A DNA stretch of 64,000 nt from Pegoplata infirma (Eukaryota; Arthropoda; Insecta; Diptera; Anthomyiidae), in contig OY992537.1 in the NCBI GenBank assembly GCA_963921195.1, positions 70,610,040-70,674,039 on the forward strand, read 5' to 3'. Below are positions 33,637 to 43,800 of the stretch, piece by piece. The position numbers and the translations under genes were made by a program. The notes below the pieces were generated by a model that searched no databases, was not told the origin of the DNA, and was given only the letters and a program-made list of their open reading frames with translations. Each line of letters starts with the position of its first letter. The first letter of the stretch is position 1.

Positions 33637-33856
33637 GTGCTCGATTCTCGAATACGACTTCACCATTCACCCAATTTTTAAAAATTTGATATTCTTTCGA
33701 GTTTTAAGATTTTTAAATTTGTTCTTGTAATTATTTAAGATATTAACTAGGTCTTTAATTGTTACAAGAAAAAAAATTTAAAATCTTAAAATTCGAAAGA
33801 ATATCAAATTTTTAAAAATTGGGTGAATGGTGAAGTCGTATTCGAGAATCGAGCAC
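33637..33856. repeat. 220-bp near-perfect palindrome
   Basis: Left arm GTGCTCGATTCTCGAATACG-ACTTCACCATTCACCC is mirrored exactly at the right, with ~80-bp arms and a short AT-rich loop. Flanked by AAT on both sides, possibly a 3-bp duplication. Recent or selected, because almost no mismatches are seen. Confidence 0.85.
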
Positions 33857-34129
33857 AATGTTTTAAATAGATCACATAAATAAACAATTGTTACCTATTG
33901 TCATCATTTCCTATTTTGCTTTATTATTCTAAAAATAATTAACGAGTTACATAATTTTAAACAAAAAATACTTTACAATTTGGTTACCTGCTATGCTTTT
34001 TTTGTTGTAATATTTTTTTTGTACATTTTTTTATTCATTTTACCCGTCGCGCGATGTTCACCGATCGAATTTTATTTTGTGACTAAAATATTCAAAGAAA
34101 GGCATAAAGTACACAGAAAATAATATCGT

Positions 34130-34870
34130 ATATTTTATTTTAATTAAAATTTTAATTGTTTTTTAATTTTATATTAATTAAACTTTTAATTAATATAATT
34201 AATTGTTTAATTAAATTTTTAACTTTATATTAATTAATATTTTAATTGTTTTCAAATTTAATATTAATTAAGTATTTAATTTATATAATTAACTGTTTAA
34301 TTAAATTTCTAGCTTTACTTATTTTTTTTTTGTTTTGTTTTCCGTGTGTGTGCGAGTGTGTGTTTTTCTCTTGCATTGTATTACATACAAAAAAATACAT
34401 AAGTATAAAAAGTTTGTTGAAAGTTTTTTTTATTTTTCACATAGGTTTTTGAATTCTCATTTTGTTTATAGTTTTATGTGTTTGTATATGAAAGGTTTAT
34501 AATCAACTTTATAAAAGCATATTACTGACTATGTCTTTACGGCATAAATAAATTTGGTAAAGTTTGAATAAATATTTTTTTTTTAACTTTTTTATTCAAA
34601 AATAATGTTTTTACAAATTATTTTTTTTTAATATAATATTTTTAAATAAATTTTTTAATTTATACAATTAAAATTTTAATTATTTTTTTTTAAATTTAAA
34701 TAAAATTTTTTAATTTATAGTATTAAGTTTTTAATTAAATAAATATTCATTTATTTTTAATTAACGACATACAAATATTTTTAATTTATTTGCGCATTTT
34801 AGTGATTGGTCCGGATTTAATTAATTTTTTAATTAAATCTACGAATTTTTTAATTAAATATTTTTTTTAT
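34130..34870 (+). repeat. TTAATTAA-rich repeat
   Basis: Dense TTAATTAA/TTTTTAATT words in two blocks (34130-34310, 34620-34865). The second ends with AGTGATTGGTCCGGATTTAA and TCTACGAATTTTTTAA, blocks that recur at 54375-54545. Confidence 0.75.
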
Positions 34871-35089
34871 TTTTTTCTGTGTAAATTACACAAAAATCAA
34901 CCCTTTATGTGCGTGAGAAAAAAAATATTCGTTGATAGCATAAACAAAAAAAATTCCGCAAGTAAAGAAGCAAGAAAAAAAAAAATAATGTTATTATGGA
35001 AATTTTCCTTTTGAAAAGGTCGGCATTGTTTTTTTAAATTTTGCATGTCTTCTCTTTTCTCTATTTTGTTTCCTTTTTAATATATTTTT

Positions 35090-35750
35090 ATACCCTCCAC
35101 TTAGTGATAGAGGGTATATATAAGTTTGTCATTCCGTTTGTAACTCATCGAAATATCGATCTGGGATCCCATAAAGTATATATATTCATGATGCCCGATC
35201 GATTTTAAGACATTCTAGCGATGTCCGTCTGTCCGTCTGTCCGTCTGTCCGTCTGTCCGTCTGTCCGTCTGTCCGTCTGTCTGTCTGTCTGTCTGTCTGT
35301 GGAAAATGCTGTCGCGGACAAAATATTGCACAGAGATGACTGAAACTCAACATATTTATTGGAAGTTCTCCCGAGAAGTTTGGTATTGCATTTGAGCGAT
35401 ATCGGTTCAGCGGTTCAAAAGTTATGAACGAAAATGTAAGCACACCTCAAAAATTTCAGTACATTCAACATAACCTAAAAATACAAAATGGTTTAATTCG
35501 GCTTCTGGTTGGCATATGTGAACATAATTGAATACTAAATGGTATTTAAACAAGTACGAACATATTTTTTGACAAAAAAAGAAAAAATCGCGGATTTTTT
35601 TTACCAATTTTTTTTTTTCGCGGAAATTTTTTTTTCATATTTTTTTTTTAAAAGTACTTTCCTTTTAAATAAAGTTTTTTGCAATAATCTTTTTGAAATT
35701 GTGGAGGGTATCACTACATTCGGCAAGGCCGAATTTAACTTTTTTACTTG
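35090..35750 (+). mobile_element. DINE-A, complete
   Basis: ATACCCTCCACTTAGTGATA at the left; GTCATTCCGTTTGTAACTCA; long GTCCGTCT array at 35222-35298; CAGCGGTTCAAAAGTTATGA; 3' GTGGAGGGTATCACTACATT, stem-loop TTCGGC-AAG-GCCGAA, TTACTTG. Closest relative is 27768-28373, from which it differs mainly in microsatellite length. Lies inside E2. Confidence 0.9.
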
Positions 35751-36525
35751 TTTTTTTTTAAATCGAAAAAAAAACTAATGAAGCGTAAATGAATATTAAA
35801 AATAATAAACATATTCATATTCATCAAAGCGCAGTTTTATCATTAAAAAAAATAACTAATACTACTAATATATTTTTTTCATTTATTTTTTTTTAATTTC
35901 CAAATATTTTAATAAAATTATTTTTTTTAATTATAGTGTGTAGGTTTTCTAGAGAAAAAAAATAAATTTACTAACTAATATTGTAAAATTTACAAAATAA
36001 TTATCAAAAGTTAGTACGATAATTTTTAAAAAATCAACTGAAAAAATTATTAAAAAATCAGTATAAAATTAATAGTTTGTAAAGCGAGTTTACTAAAAAG
36101 AATTACTAAAAATTGATTTTTTAGTAGAATTTAGTAAAAAAGTAGTAAAGTTGAGATACAAACCACTTTACAAATTTTTTTACTAACGTATTTTTTTGAG
36201 TGTATAAATCGAACTTTCCTGGGTATAAAAATGCATCCACGTGCTAAAATTGGCGAGATAATTTTTTTTTGGAACTTGTTTCGTAATAAGCATTATTTTA
36301 CTTAATTTTTAAAATATTTTTAAAAAATTAAAAAAAATATTTTTTTTCCAAAAACCGCGAACTAAAACCGCTTGTAGAGGCCTAAAAGTACCCTCCTAAT
36401 ATTTTTTCATGATTTTTCCCTTTATCAGCTCGAAAATGCGCGTCGAGTTTTTGCTATTAGTTAACGAGATTCGCAAATATGCATTTCATCGACCCACCCT
36501 AATGAACATGTAGACATAATTCCTG

Positions 36526-37572
36526 TAATGGGAACTTATTTCATTTTCTTTGGCATTTATTTCATTGGGAGTTCTTTAATTTTTTTTTTTTTTGAGTTAT
36601 TATTTTGATTTTAAATAAGGTACTGCGCAATAACTCCCAAATGAAATAAGTCCCAATGAAATAATTCCCAATGAAATAAGTTCCAAGAAAAATGAATTAA
36701 CTCCACACTTTAAAAAATGAAATAACTCCCAAAGAAAAAATGAAATATGTCCCAATATTTGGGAGTTATTTAAAATCAAAATAGTAACTCCCCAAAAAAA
36801 ATGAAAGAACTCCCAATGAAATAAGTGCCAAAGAAAATGAAATAAGTTCCCATTGTTTTTTTGTATTAAAGGTTTTCTGCGTAGCCGGCCTATGGCCGGG
36901 CTTAGGGATTACATACTCCATGCATTAAACCCACCCTCTCTGCAAACCAAAGCTATTTTGGTTATCCGGCCTTTTTGAGGCATAACAAATTTGATAGCTT
37001 AAAGGCCTAGAAAACTTTACTTTGCGGAGAGGTTGGGTTTAATGCATGGATTTTGTAATCCCTAAGCCCGGCCGAAGGCCGGCTACGCTGAAAAAAATTT
37101 AAGCAAAAAGAAAAAAACAATTGCACAGAGGTGTATATTGTTTTCAATTAAAATGAAATAAGTCCCACCATTGATGAAATAACTTCCAATGCTTAACAAG
37201 AAATGAAATAACTCCCAATCTATTTTTGTTGGGGTTTTTTTCATTTGGAAGTTATTTCATAACGAAATAAATCCCAACAAAATTTGTGCAATAAGTCCCA
37301 CTACACTGAGACTAATTTCATAATGAAATAAGTCCCAAATCGTATGTAAAATTTTTGGGAGTTTTTTCATTATTTTTTTGGGAGTTATTTCATTTGGGAG
37401 TTATTGCGCAGTACCTTTAAATAACTCCCATATATTGGGACATATTTAATTTTTTCTTTGGGAGTTATTTCAGTTTTTAAAGTGTGGAGTTAATTCATTT
37501 TTCTTGGAACTTATTTCATTGGGAATTTTTTCATTGGGACTAATTAAATTTGGGAGTTATTGCGCAGTACCC
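36526..37572. mobile_element. Element O: array of GGGAGTTATTTCATT-type motifs
   Basis: Dozens of variants of GAAATAACTCCCAAT / ATTGGGAGTTATTTC (also GGGACTTATTTC and GGAACTTATTTC) in both orientations. A terminal signature GGTACTGCGCAATAACTCCC at 36619 is mirrored at 37572, with a third copy of that signature at ~37400. The flank 36526-36614 is itself mirrored at ~36768-36855. Element N copy 2 interrupts the middle. Motif density rather than any frame is the notable content. Confidence 0.85.
36873..37094. mobile_element. GC-rich palindromic element N, copy 2
   Basis: TTTTCTGCGTAGCCGGCCTA...GGCCGGCTACGCTGAAAA, with CTTAGGGATTACATACTCCA mirrored at right. More complete than copy 1. Inserted in the motif array O. 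Confidence 0.85.
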
Positions 37573-37639
37573 TTTATTTTTTGTATACATATATTTATCT
37601 TATTTTTGGATCAAGAGCATTAAAAAATATTTAAGCTTA

Positions 37640-37870
37640 AAAAATAACAGTTGCGTCGGAAATATAGGTTAGGGCTTTTTGAATTTTGTTAATAAAATTG
37701 TCATTTTTGATCAATTGAGTCTAAATTTTTTTGTGGGCATGATTTGGATTCAATACATAAGAATCAATTAAAAACGCGATTTTTAATTTTTTGTTAGTTA
37801 GGGCGTTTTGCATTTTAGGTGATAATATATTTTAAGTTTCAGGCAAATTGGTTCATAAGGGTTGAGATAC
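37640..37870 (+). repeat. Repeat with TAAGAATCAATTAAAA block, copy 2
   Basis: Second copy of the repeat at 32110-32345 (AACAGTTGCGTCGG..., ATAAGAATCAATTAAAAACG, TTGTTAGTTAGGGCGTTTTGC). Confidence 0.6.
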
Positions 37871-39893
37871 TTCCCTTGTGAGCTAATATTGTATCATATT
37901 TTTAGAAAAAAAAATAATTACAAATATTTTTTTTGTGCAAAAAAAAAATAATTTTGTTTACAGACCAAAAAAATGTGTGATTACCGTAAACATAATTTTT
38001 CAGTATATTAACTGATATTAACTAATATTTGCACTTTGTTTGGTTATCCCGGATTTTCAAATCAAAAAAGGAATCTAAAGGCATTTACCCAAAGATCCAC
38101 TATTTTTTGTGTAACAATATTGATTCTGAAAGGCAAGTGTTCCGACCCCAACGATAAGCGAAATAAAAAAAAAACGAAAATCAATCCACCCTAATGCAGG
38201 GTACACAAAAACCTGCCTGCATTAACAACAAAATAATATCACTAATGGCGACCATAAAAATTGACAAATAATCATTGACATTTAAAAACGGCGACAGTGC
38301 TCAATAAAATAAAATTAAATGGCTCCAAAAAACTCATATACAAAATTTAAATTCAAATTTAAAATGCTCAAAACTTATGCAAAAATCTTTAATGAGTCTA
38401 ATAAAATTAAAAGATTTTTTTTTTTAACATGGCGGCTAAAACAACAGAAATTATCGCAATTAAGACTTCAGGGTCAATATTTCCATTAGTAAAATCAAAT
38501 ATAAAATTAAGGATGTTTTAAAATGGTGAGTTTATTTGAAAAGTATGTAAATTAATATAAACCTGATATTTGTTGGAATATTTTATGAAATTTGAAATTT
38601 GGTTGTTAAATTAAAAAAACATGTTCACTGTAATTTTCAGTTTAAATTTTGAGCATAAAACACTTGATATTGTTGTTGTTGCTGTTACTAACAGATCATT
38701 AAGTCAACATTAGTTTGTTTCATGATGCTAAACTAAATATGTCACCAATAGTGTTGCCCCTAGTTTGTATCACATCAACGAATCAGGTGTTGACTTAATT
38801 TGTGTTGTTGTCTACTCTGATATCGACTTTTTCATATGAATCTTGTTTGTTTTATTCTTTTCACCTTAACCTTATGGATATTTGTTAAATTATTTGTTAT
38901 TTTCAATAATTATGTTAATTTTTTTGTGTTTTGTATCCATCTCTACATAAACATTTAATATATAATTTACATAATTATCTTGTATTTGTTTAACAAAACT
39001 ATTTCTGTTTTTTTCAGAGCTCCCATTATATGATTTTGGTGTTCGAAAAAAGATGGCAGTAATTAATTTAACAAGCAACCAAACAGAAAAAAAAAATTCT
39101 GTTCAAAACATTTTAACAAGTGTTTGATTTGTTCCGCATTTTTATGTTGAGTATTAATTTCAAAATGGAAAATTAATTTTTTTCCACATTCGTTTTAGTG
39201 ACATTTTATTCAAAAAAATTGATTTTAATGAGTTTTTAAATAGATCATTTAGAAAATTGTTTTCGGCATTTAGAAAAACATTTTTTTATAATTACCATTG
39301 ATTAAACGAAAACATTAGTTATTGCCCACTGTGTTTTACAAACGGGGTATTTTGTAGTTTTGTTCGATATAATTAATGGATATGTAACAAGGCATCAAAC
39401 GATTTTTTCCGTGTGAAACTAATCAGTTATGTATTTCGAAAACATTTTCTTCAAGCTTTCTTAAAAAAAAAAAAATAATGTAAAATTTTTTTCTTATTTA
39501 AATGCATGAGAAAAATAACAGGTATTTTTTTAAATGATATTTAAAACGTAAAAAACTTAAGTTGCAGCGTTTAAGGAAAAACACTAGTTCCCAAACTCGG
39601 TAGAGTGAATTTTATATAAATGAAAGTTTCTTTATTCATAAATTCACATATTTATCGTTTTAATATATTACATTCATAGCGAATTCGGCACTTTACGCCG
39701 TAAATTGTTAACAAACTTTGGTCAGATTTACTTTGCTCAAACAAAGGACTTAAGACACAAACTTGATTTTACACATTTTACGTCGGTATTTGATTTGACC
39801 TTAGTTTTTTACAAAATAGTTTCAAATAAGACTCGATTTCATAGCCATGGGTTTTTCTATAATATTTTTTTTAAAGTTTTGGAGATATTACGA
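37871..39893. other. Mostly low-copy DNA; one repeat fragment
   Basis: 38040-38160 repeats the TTTTCAAATCAAAAAAGGAA / CCGACCCCAACGATAA blocks of 13560-13740. The rest (38200-39890) shows no terminal repeats, arrays or recognisable coding. The best candidate in the window for ordinary intergenic DNA. Confidence 0.4.
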
Positions 39894-39901
39894 ATGTACG
39901 G

Positions 39902-41680
39902 TAGACCGACTCACCTTATATGGGCAAAAAAAAAGTTAAAGTTGTACCCCCATCAAAATTAACTTTGACATGTTTTATGAAGATTCCCAAAATATTTGGG
40001 CTCTAGCGATAATCTCCCGTGAGCTAAACCGCGTCAAAGAAGGGTCTAAAAATGGTATTTTTCATGAATAAAAAATTCAGTAAATTTTTTTTTGTGCAAT
40101 GAATGACCAAATATAATAGATATTTAGGAATTCTTTGATTCTGCATTAAAACATTTTAAAAATCTAATAACAGCCTCGAGATAACGAGATGTTTATGTCA
40201 GTTTTTTGATGCTTTTCAATTCGATTTTACTGAAAACTTAAATAACTTTGGTATTTTTTGTCCGATTTTCACTTCTAATACATCGTTAGAATGGTGTTGA
40301 CCCGCTTCGGATTTTAGCCAAAAATTAACCCTTAACTGCACTGTCTCACTTTTTTATAAAATTTACTTCTAAATCATTAAAAACCATTTTATAACCACAA
40401 AAAGCATATATTTGTGCAGGAAACACGTTAAGTTAATATATTTGCCCACAATTAATTTAACCCATGCATGATCAAAATATTTTGGCAAACATTTTTAAAA
40501 AAGCTTTTGCGGAAATTATTGAAAGCTAACTGTAATACTTTAAAAAAAGGAAATAAAATAGGTTTTTGTTTATCTAGACATGCTTATTACCATCAAATAA
40601 TTATTACGTGTAACACTTTCCCGGTCAAATTTTTTTTCCAAATTTATATGTGCAAATAAATTTTAGAAATAAAATATAAACCAATTTTATCTTAATCGCA
40701 TATATTCGTGCAAAAAACGTCTCTATTAAATAGATCTTAATATTTTTTTTAACCCATTCAAGACCAATTAAAAAAAAAAAAATATGGAAAAAATTTAAGT
40801 CCAGTTGTAATACTTAAAAAAAATAATATAATTGATATTTTTTTGACACATTTGCTTATTTAAAATATAAGATGCGTTTTTTTTCACGAATATATGCGAT
40901 TAAGACAAAATTTGTTTATTTTTTTATTTTAAAAATTAATTTGCACATACAAATTCCGAAAAAAAAATTGACCGAGAAAATGTGACCCGTAATAATTATT
41001 TGATATTAATAAGCACGTCTAGATAAATAAAAACCTTATTTATTTAATTTTTTAATGTATTACAATTAGCTTTAAAAAATGTCCACAAAAAATTTTTTAA
41101 AATTTTTTTCCAAAATATTTTGATCATGTATGGGTTAAAATAATTGTGGCCAAATATATTAATTAAACGTGTTTCCTACACAAACATATGCTTTTTGTGG
41201 TTATAAAATGGTTTTTAATGATGTCAAAGTAAATGTTATAAAAAAGTAAGACAGTGCAGTTAAGGGTTAATTTTTGGCTAAAATCCGAAGCGGGTCAACA
41301 CCATTCTAACGATGTATTATAAGTGAAAATCGGACAAAAAATACCAAAGTTATTTAAGTTTTCAGTAAATTCGAATTGAAAAGCATGAAAAAACTGACAT
41401 AAACATCTCGTTATCTCGAGTCTGTGGTTAGATTTTTAAAATGTTTTAATGCAAAATCAAAGAATTCCTAAATATTTATTATATTTGGTCATTCATTGGA
41501 CAAAAAAAAAATACTGAATTTTTTATTCATGAAAAATACCATTTTTGGACCCTTTTTTGACGCGGTTTAGCTCACGGGAGATTATCGCTAGAGCCCAAAT
41601 ATTTTGGGAATCTTCATTAAACATGTCAAAGTTAATTTTGAGGGGGGTATATCATGAACTTTTTTTTTTTAGTCACTCTA
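39902..41680. mobile_element. 1.78-kb hAT-type foldback
   Basis: Ends TAGACCGACTCACC and, mirrored, TTTAGTCACTCTA with 8-bp duplication ATGTACGG (39894-39901; 41681-41688). Arms of ~850 bp: CTCTAGCGATAATCTCCCGT, AAGCGGGTCAACACCATTCT and CTAACTGTAATACTTTAAAA-type blocks all reappear inverted. It shares a ~120-bp terminal region (ATGTTTTATGAAGATTC, CCGTGAGCT) with the 1.54-kb foldback at 24658-26199, so the two are related families. Confidence 0.92.
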
Positions 41681-41870
41681 ATGTACGGGTTTTTCGCCTA
41701 CACTTAAAATAAAATCTCTGTCCAAAAAAAAAAAATTCTGCTGAAAATACTACCACTTTGAGCAATATGAGAAAATCTGATAAGACAGAAAAATATGATG
41801 ATTTCAGCTAAAAAATTTGCTGAAAAAGTCGATAGCAATTTTTTGTCAAAAAAATTTTGTGGTACAGGGT

Positions 41871-42390
41871 ATAATGAGTTTGTGCTGATGTGTGTAACTA
41901 CCCGAAATTTTGGTCCTAGACCCACTTTTAAGTATACCGATCGACTTAGAATCACTGTTTGAGTCGATTTAGCGATGTCCGTCCGTCGGTCTGTTCGTGT
42001 AAACGGTGTAAACACGATACAGGTCGCAATTTTTAATCAATTGACTTTAAATTTGAAACTTAAGCTTCTTTTGGCTCACCGAGGAAGCCTATTGAAATTG
42101 GAAAAATGCCTGCGAATTGTGTACTCTTGCCCAAACCATTAAATCATGATAATGTTTTGCGGAAGATTTCGGTGTTCTTGCCAAAGCAAAGTTTTTTTTT
42201 TAAAAAAAATAATGTTATATTACTTTGCTATTCCTAGCAAAACGAATTAAAATATCAATCGAGGACACCATTAAAAAACCAAAAGAGCTGTACATTTCGT
42301 AAGTGAGTGCAAAAATAAGTGCAAAAAAATGTTTTTACATTTTGGAGAGAATAAAAGAATCGGCACCAAAGAATATAACACTCTCACTTG
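41871..42390 (+). mobile_element. DINE-B body with DINE-A/C-like 3' end
   Basis: Left part has GGGTATAATGAGTTTGTGCT, CCCGAAATTTTGGTCCTAGA, GGTCGCAATTTTTAATCAAT of family B. The right part finishes GAGAATAAAAGAATCGGCAC-CAAAGAATATAACACTCTCACTTG, the end style of DINE-C, not the AGTCGG stem of family B. First ATACCCT is missing. Confidence 0.7.
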
Positions 42391-42529
42391 TTTTATGTAC
42401 ATTTGATAAACAAATGGAAAATTTTTATGCGAAAAGCTTAGACTTTGTGAAAAAGTAGTTTTGTTAAAAAAAAAATATTTTTTTTTTCACAAAAAACAAA
42501 ATTATGTTAAAAAAATTTAATGAACCCAA

Positions 42530-42945
42530 AATTTTTGGTGAAAAAAAATTTTGATGAAAAAAAGTTTGTTATGAATTTTTTTGATGAAAAGAAAAATTTT
42601 TTTGACTTTAAAAAAAATTGATGAAAAAATAATATGAAAAAAAAAATGTTTTGGTAAGAAAAAAAAATGATAATAAAAAATTTGATAAGGAAATTTGATT
42701 AAAAAAATTGATAAAAAAATATGATAAAAAAAAATTTTGATGAAAAAAAAAATTTGATAAAAAAAATTAATGAAAAAAAAATTGATGAACAAAACAAATT
42801 TGATGAAAAAAAAAAAAAATTGATGAAAAAAAAAATTGATGAAAAAAAAATAGATGAAAAAAAATTGATGAAAAAAAATTTGAAACGAAAAAAAATTTGA
42901 TAAAAAAATAATGATGAAAAAAAAAAAGTTTGTCGAAAAAAAAAT
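42530..42945 (+). repeat. GATGAAAAAAAAATT minisatellite
   Basis: About 25 irregular units of GATGAAAAAAAAATTT / GATAAAAAAAATT, 13-20 bp. The long Phe/Ile-rich minus-strand frames here are an artefact of its TTTTTTTTC composition. Confidence 0.92.
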
Positions 42946-43629
42946 ATTCATCCTTATTTCTAAATACGCGCATCACTTCGACGTAGAATGAGTTTCACTT
43001 TCGACGACCGAATTTCACCACATTCTACAATACTTCAGTGGTATCGGTGAAGGAATATCGATTAATTTTTGTCATCACTAGCAAAACACAAAAAAACAAC
43101 AAAACATATAAAATAACATGAATTGCAAATTAATTAAAATTATATTGCGGGTCATATTTTATTTTTATTTTCAATCTTACTATAATATATATAATTAAAA
43201 ATTAAGAATAAGTATTTTAAACTTCAGAAATTTAACAAAAAATCGCCATACACGAAAATCCGTCATTGTGTGGCACAGTCCGGGAACAAATGCAGTTTGC
43301 ATTTTCATGGTTTTTATTCTGCCGGAGACATTTTTATTACATAGTTTATACAAAATTAAAACATTTAATTGATATTTAAAAGAAAATTCTATAATTTTTA
43401 ATGATTTGGGTAAAAAAAAACACAATTTTCTATAAAAACGCGCCAAAAAAGATGTCGAACAAAAGTGTATGAATCTGGCGTCGACGACGAATTGAGGAAT
43501 ACGTCGAATGTCGACGATAACGAAAAAAACATATGTGTTTCGTCTGTATCATCTCCAACGTATTCAGGAATACCAAAAATTACATACGTCGCGTTTTAAA
43601 CGCGTTTATGACAACAGGAATAGCCCCGA
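42946..43629. other. Unassigned insert between minisatellite blocks
   Basis: Sequence of ordinary composition with CGACG-rich edges (ACTTCGACGTAGAATG left; GTCGACGACGAATTG and CGTCGAATGTCGACG right) splits the A-rich minisatellite. It may be an inserted element, but I could not match termini. Confidence 0.35.
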
Positions 43630-43800
43630 TTATGAAAAAAAAATTTGATAAAAAAAAAATGTTTGATGAAAAATAAAAACATTGATGAAAAAAAAAATAA
43701 TTTATGGAAAAAAAATTTGGTGGAAAAGAAATTGATGAAAAAAAAAAATTTGATGAAAAAACAAAATTTGATGAAAAAAATTAACGAAAAAAAAAATTCT
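43630..43800 (+). repeat. GATGAAAAAAAAATT minisatellite, second block
   Basis: Same unit as 42530-42945, about ten copies. Confidence 0.88.

Larger units (their letters stand above)
33164..36202. mobile_element. 3.0-kb TA-flanked element (E2)
   Basis: Ends CACTCATAAAAATTTGTTAG and, mirrored, CTAACGTATTTTTTTGAGTG, each next to TA (33162-33163; 36203-36204). The TA duplication suggests Tc1/mariner-type transposition. Ends are rich in TTAGTA/TACTAA words. A 220-bp palindrome, TTAATTAA-rich DNA and a DINE-A lie inside. No transposase frame. Confidence 0.72.
32349..36501. mobile_element. 4.15-kb hAT foldback with nested inserts
   Basis: Ends TAGGGTGGGTCGATAAAATG and CATCGACCCACCCTA, 8-bp duplication ATGAACAT at 32341-32348 and 36502-36509. 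The arms (32349-32660 and ~36204-36501) share ACTCGACGCGCATTTTCGAG, TTTTAGTTCGCGGTTTTTGG and TCGCCAATTTTAGC. The centre is a smaller mirrored segment and a 3.0-kb TA-flanked element, itself holding a palindrome and a DINE-A. No transposase frame. Confidence 0.92.

Noticed and set aside
42517..42976. 144-residue Phe/Ile-rich frame as a membrane protein
   Set aside because: It is the reverse strand of an A-rich minisatellite; low complexity explains it.
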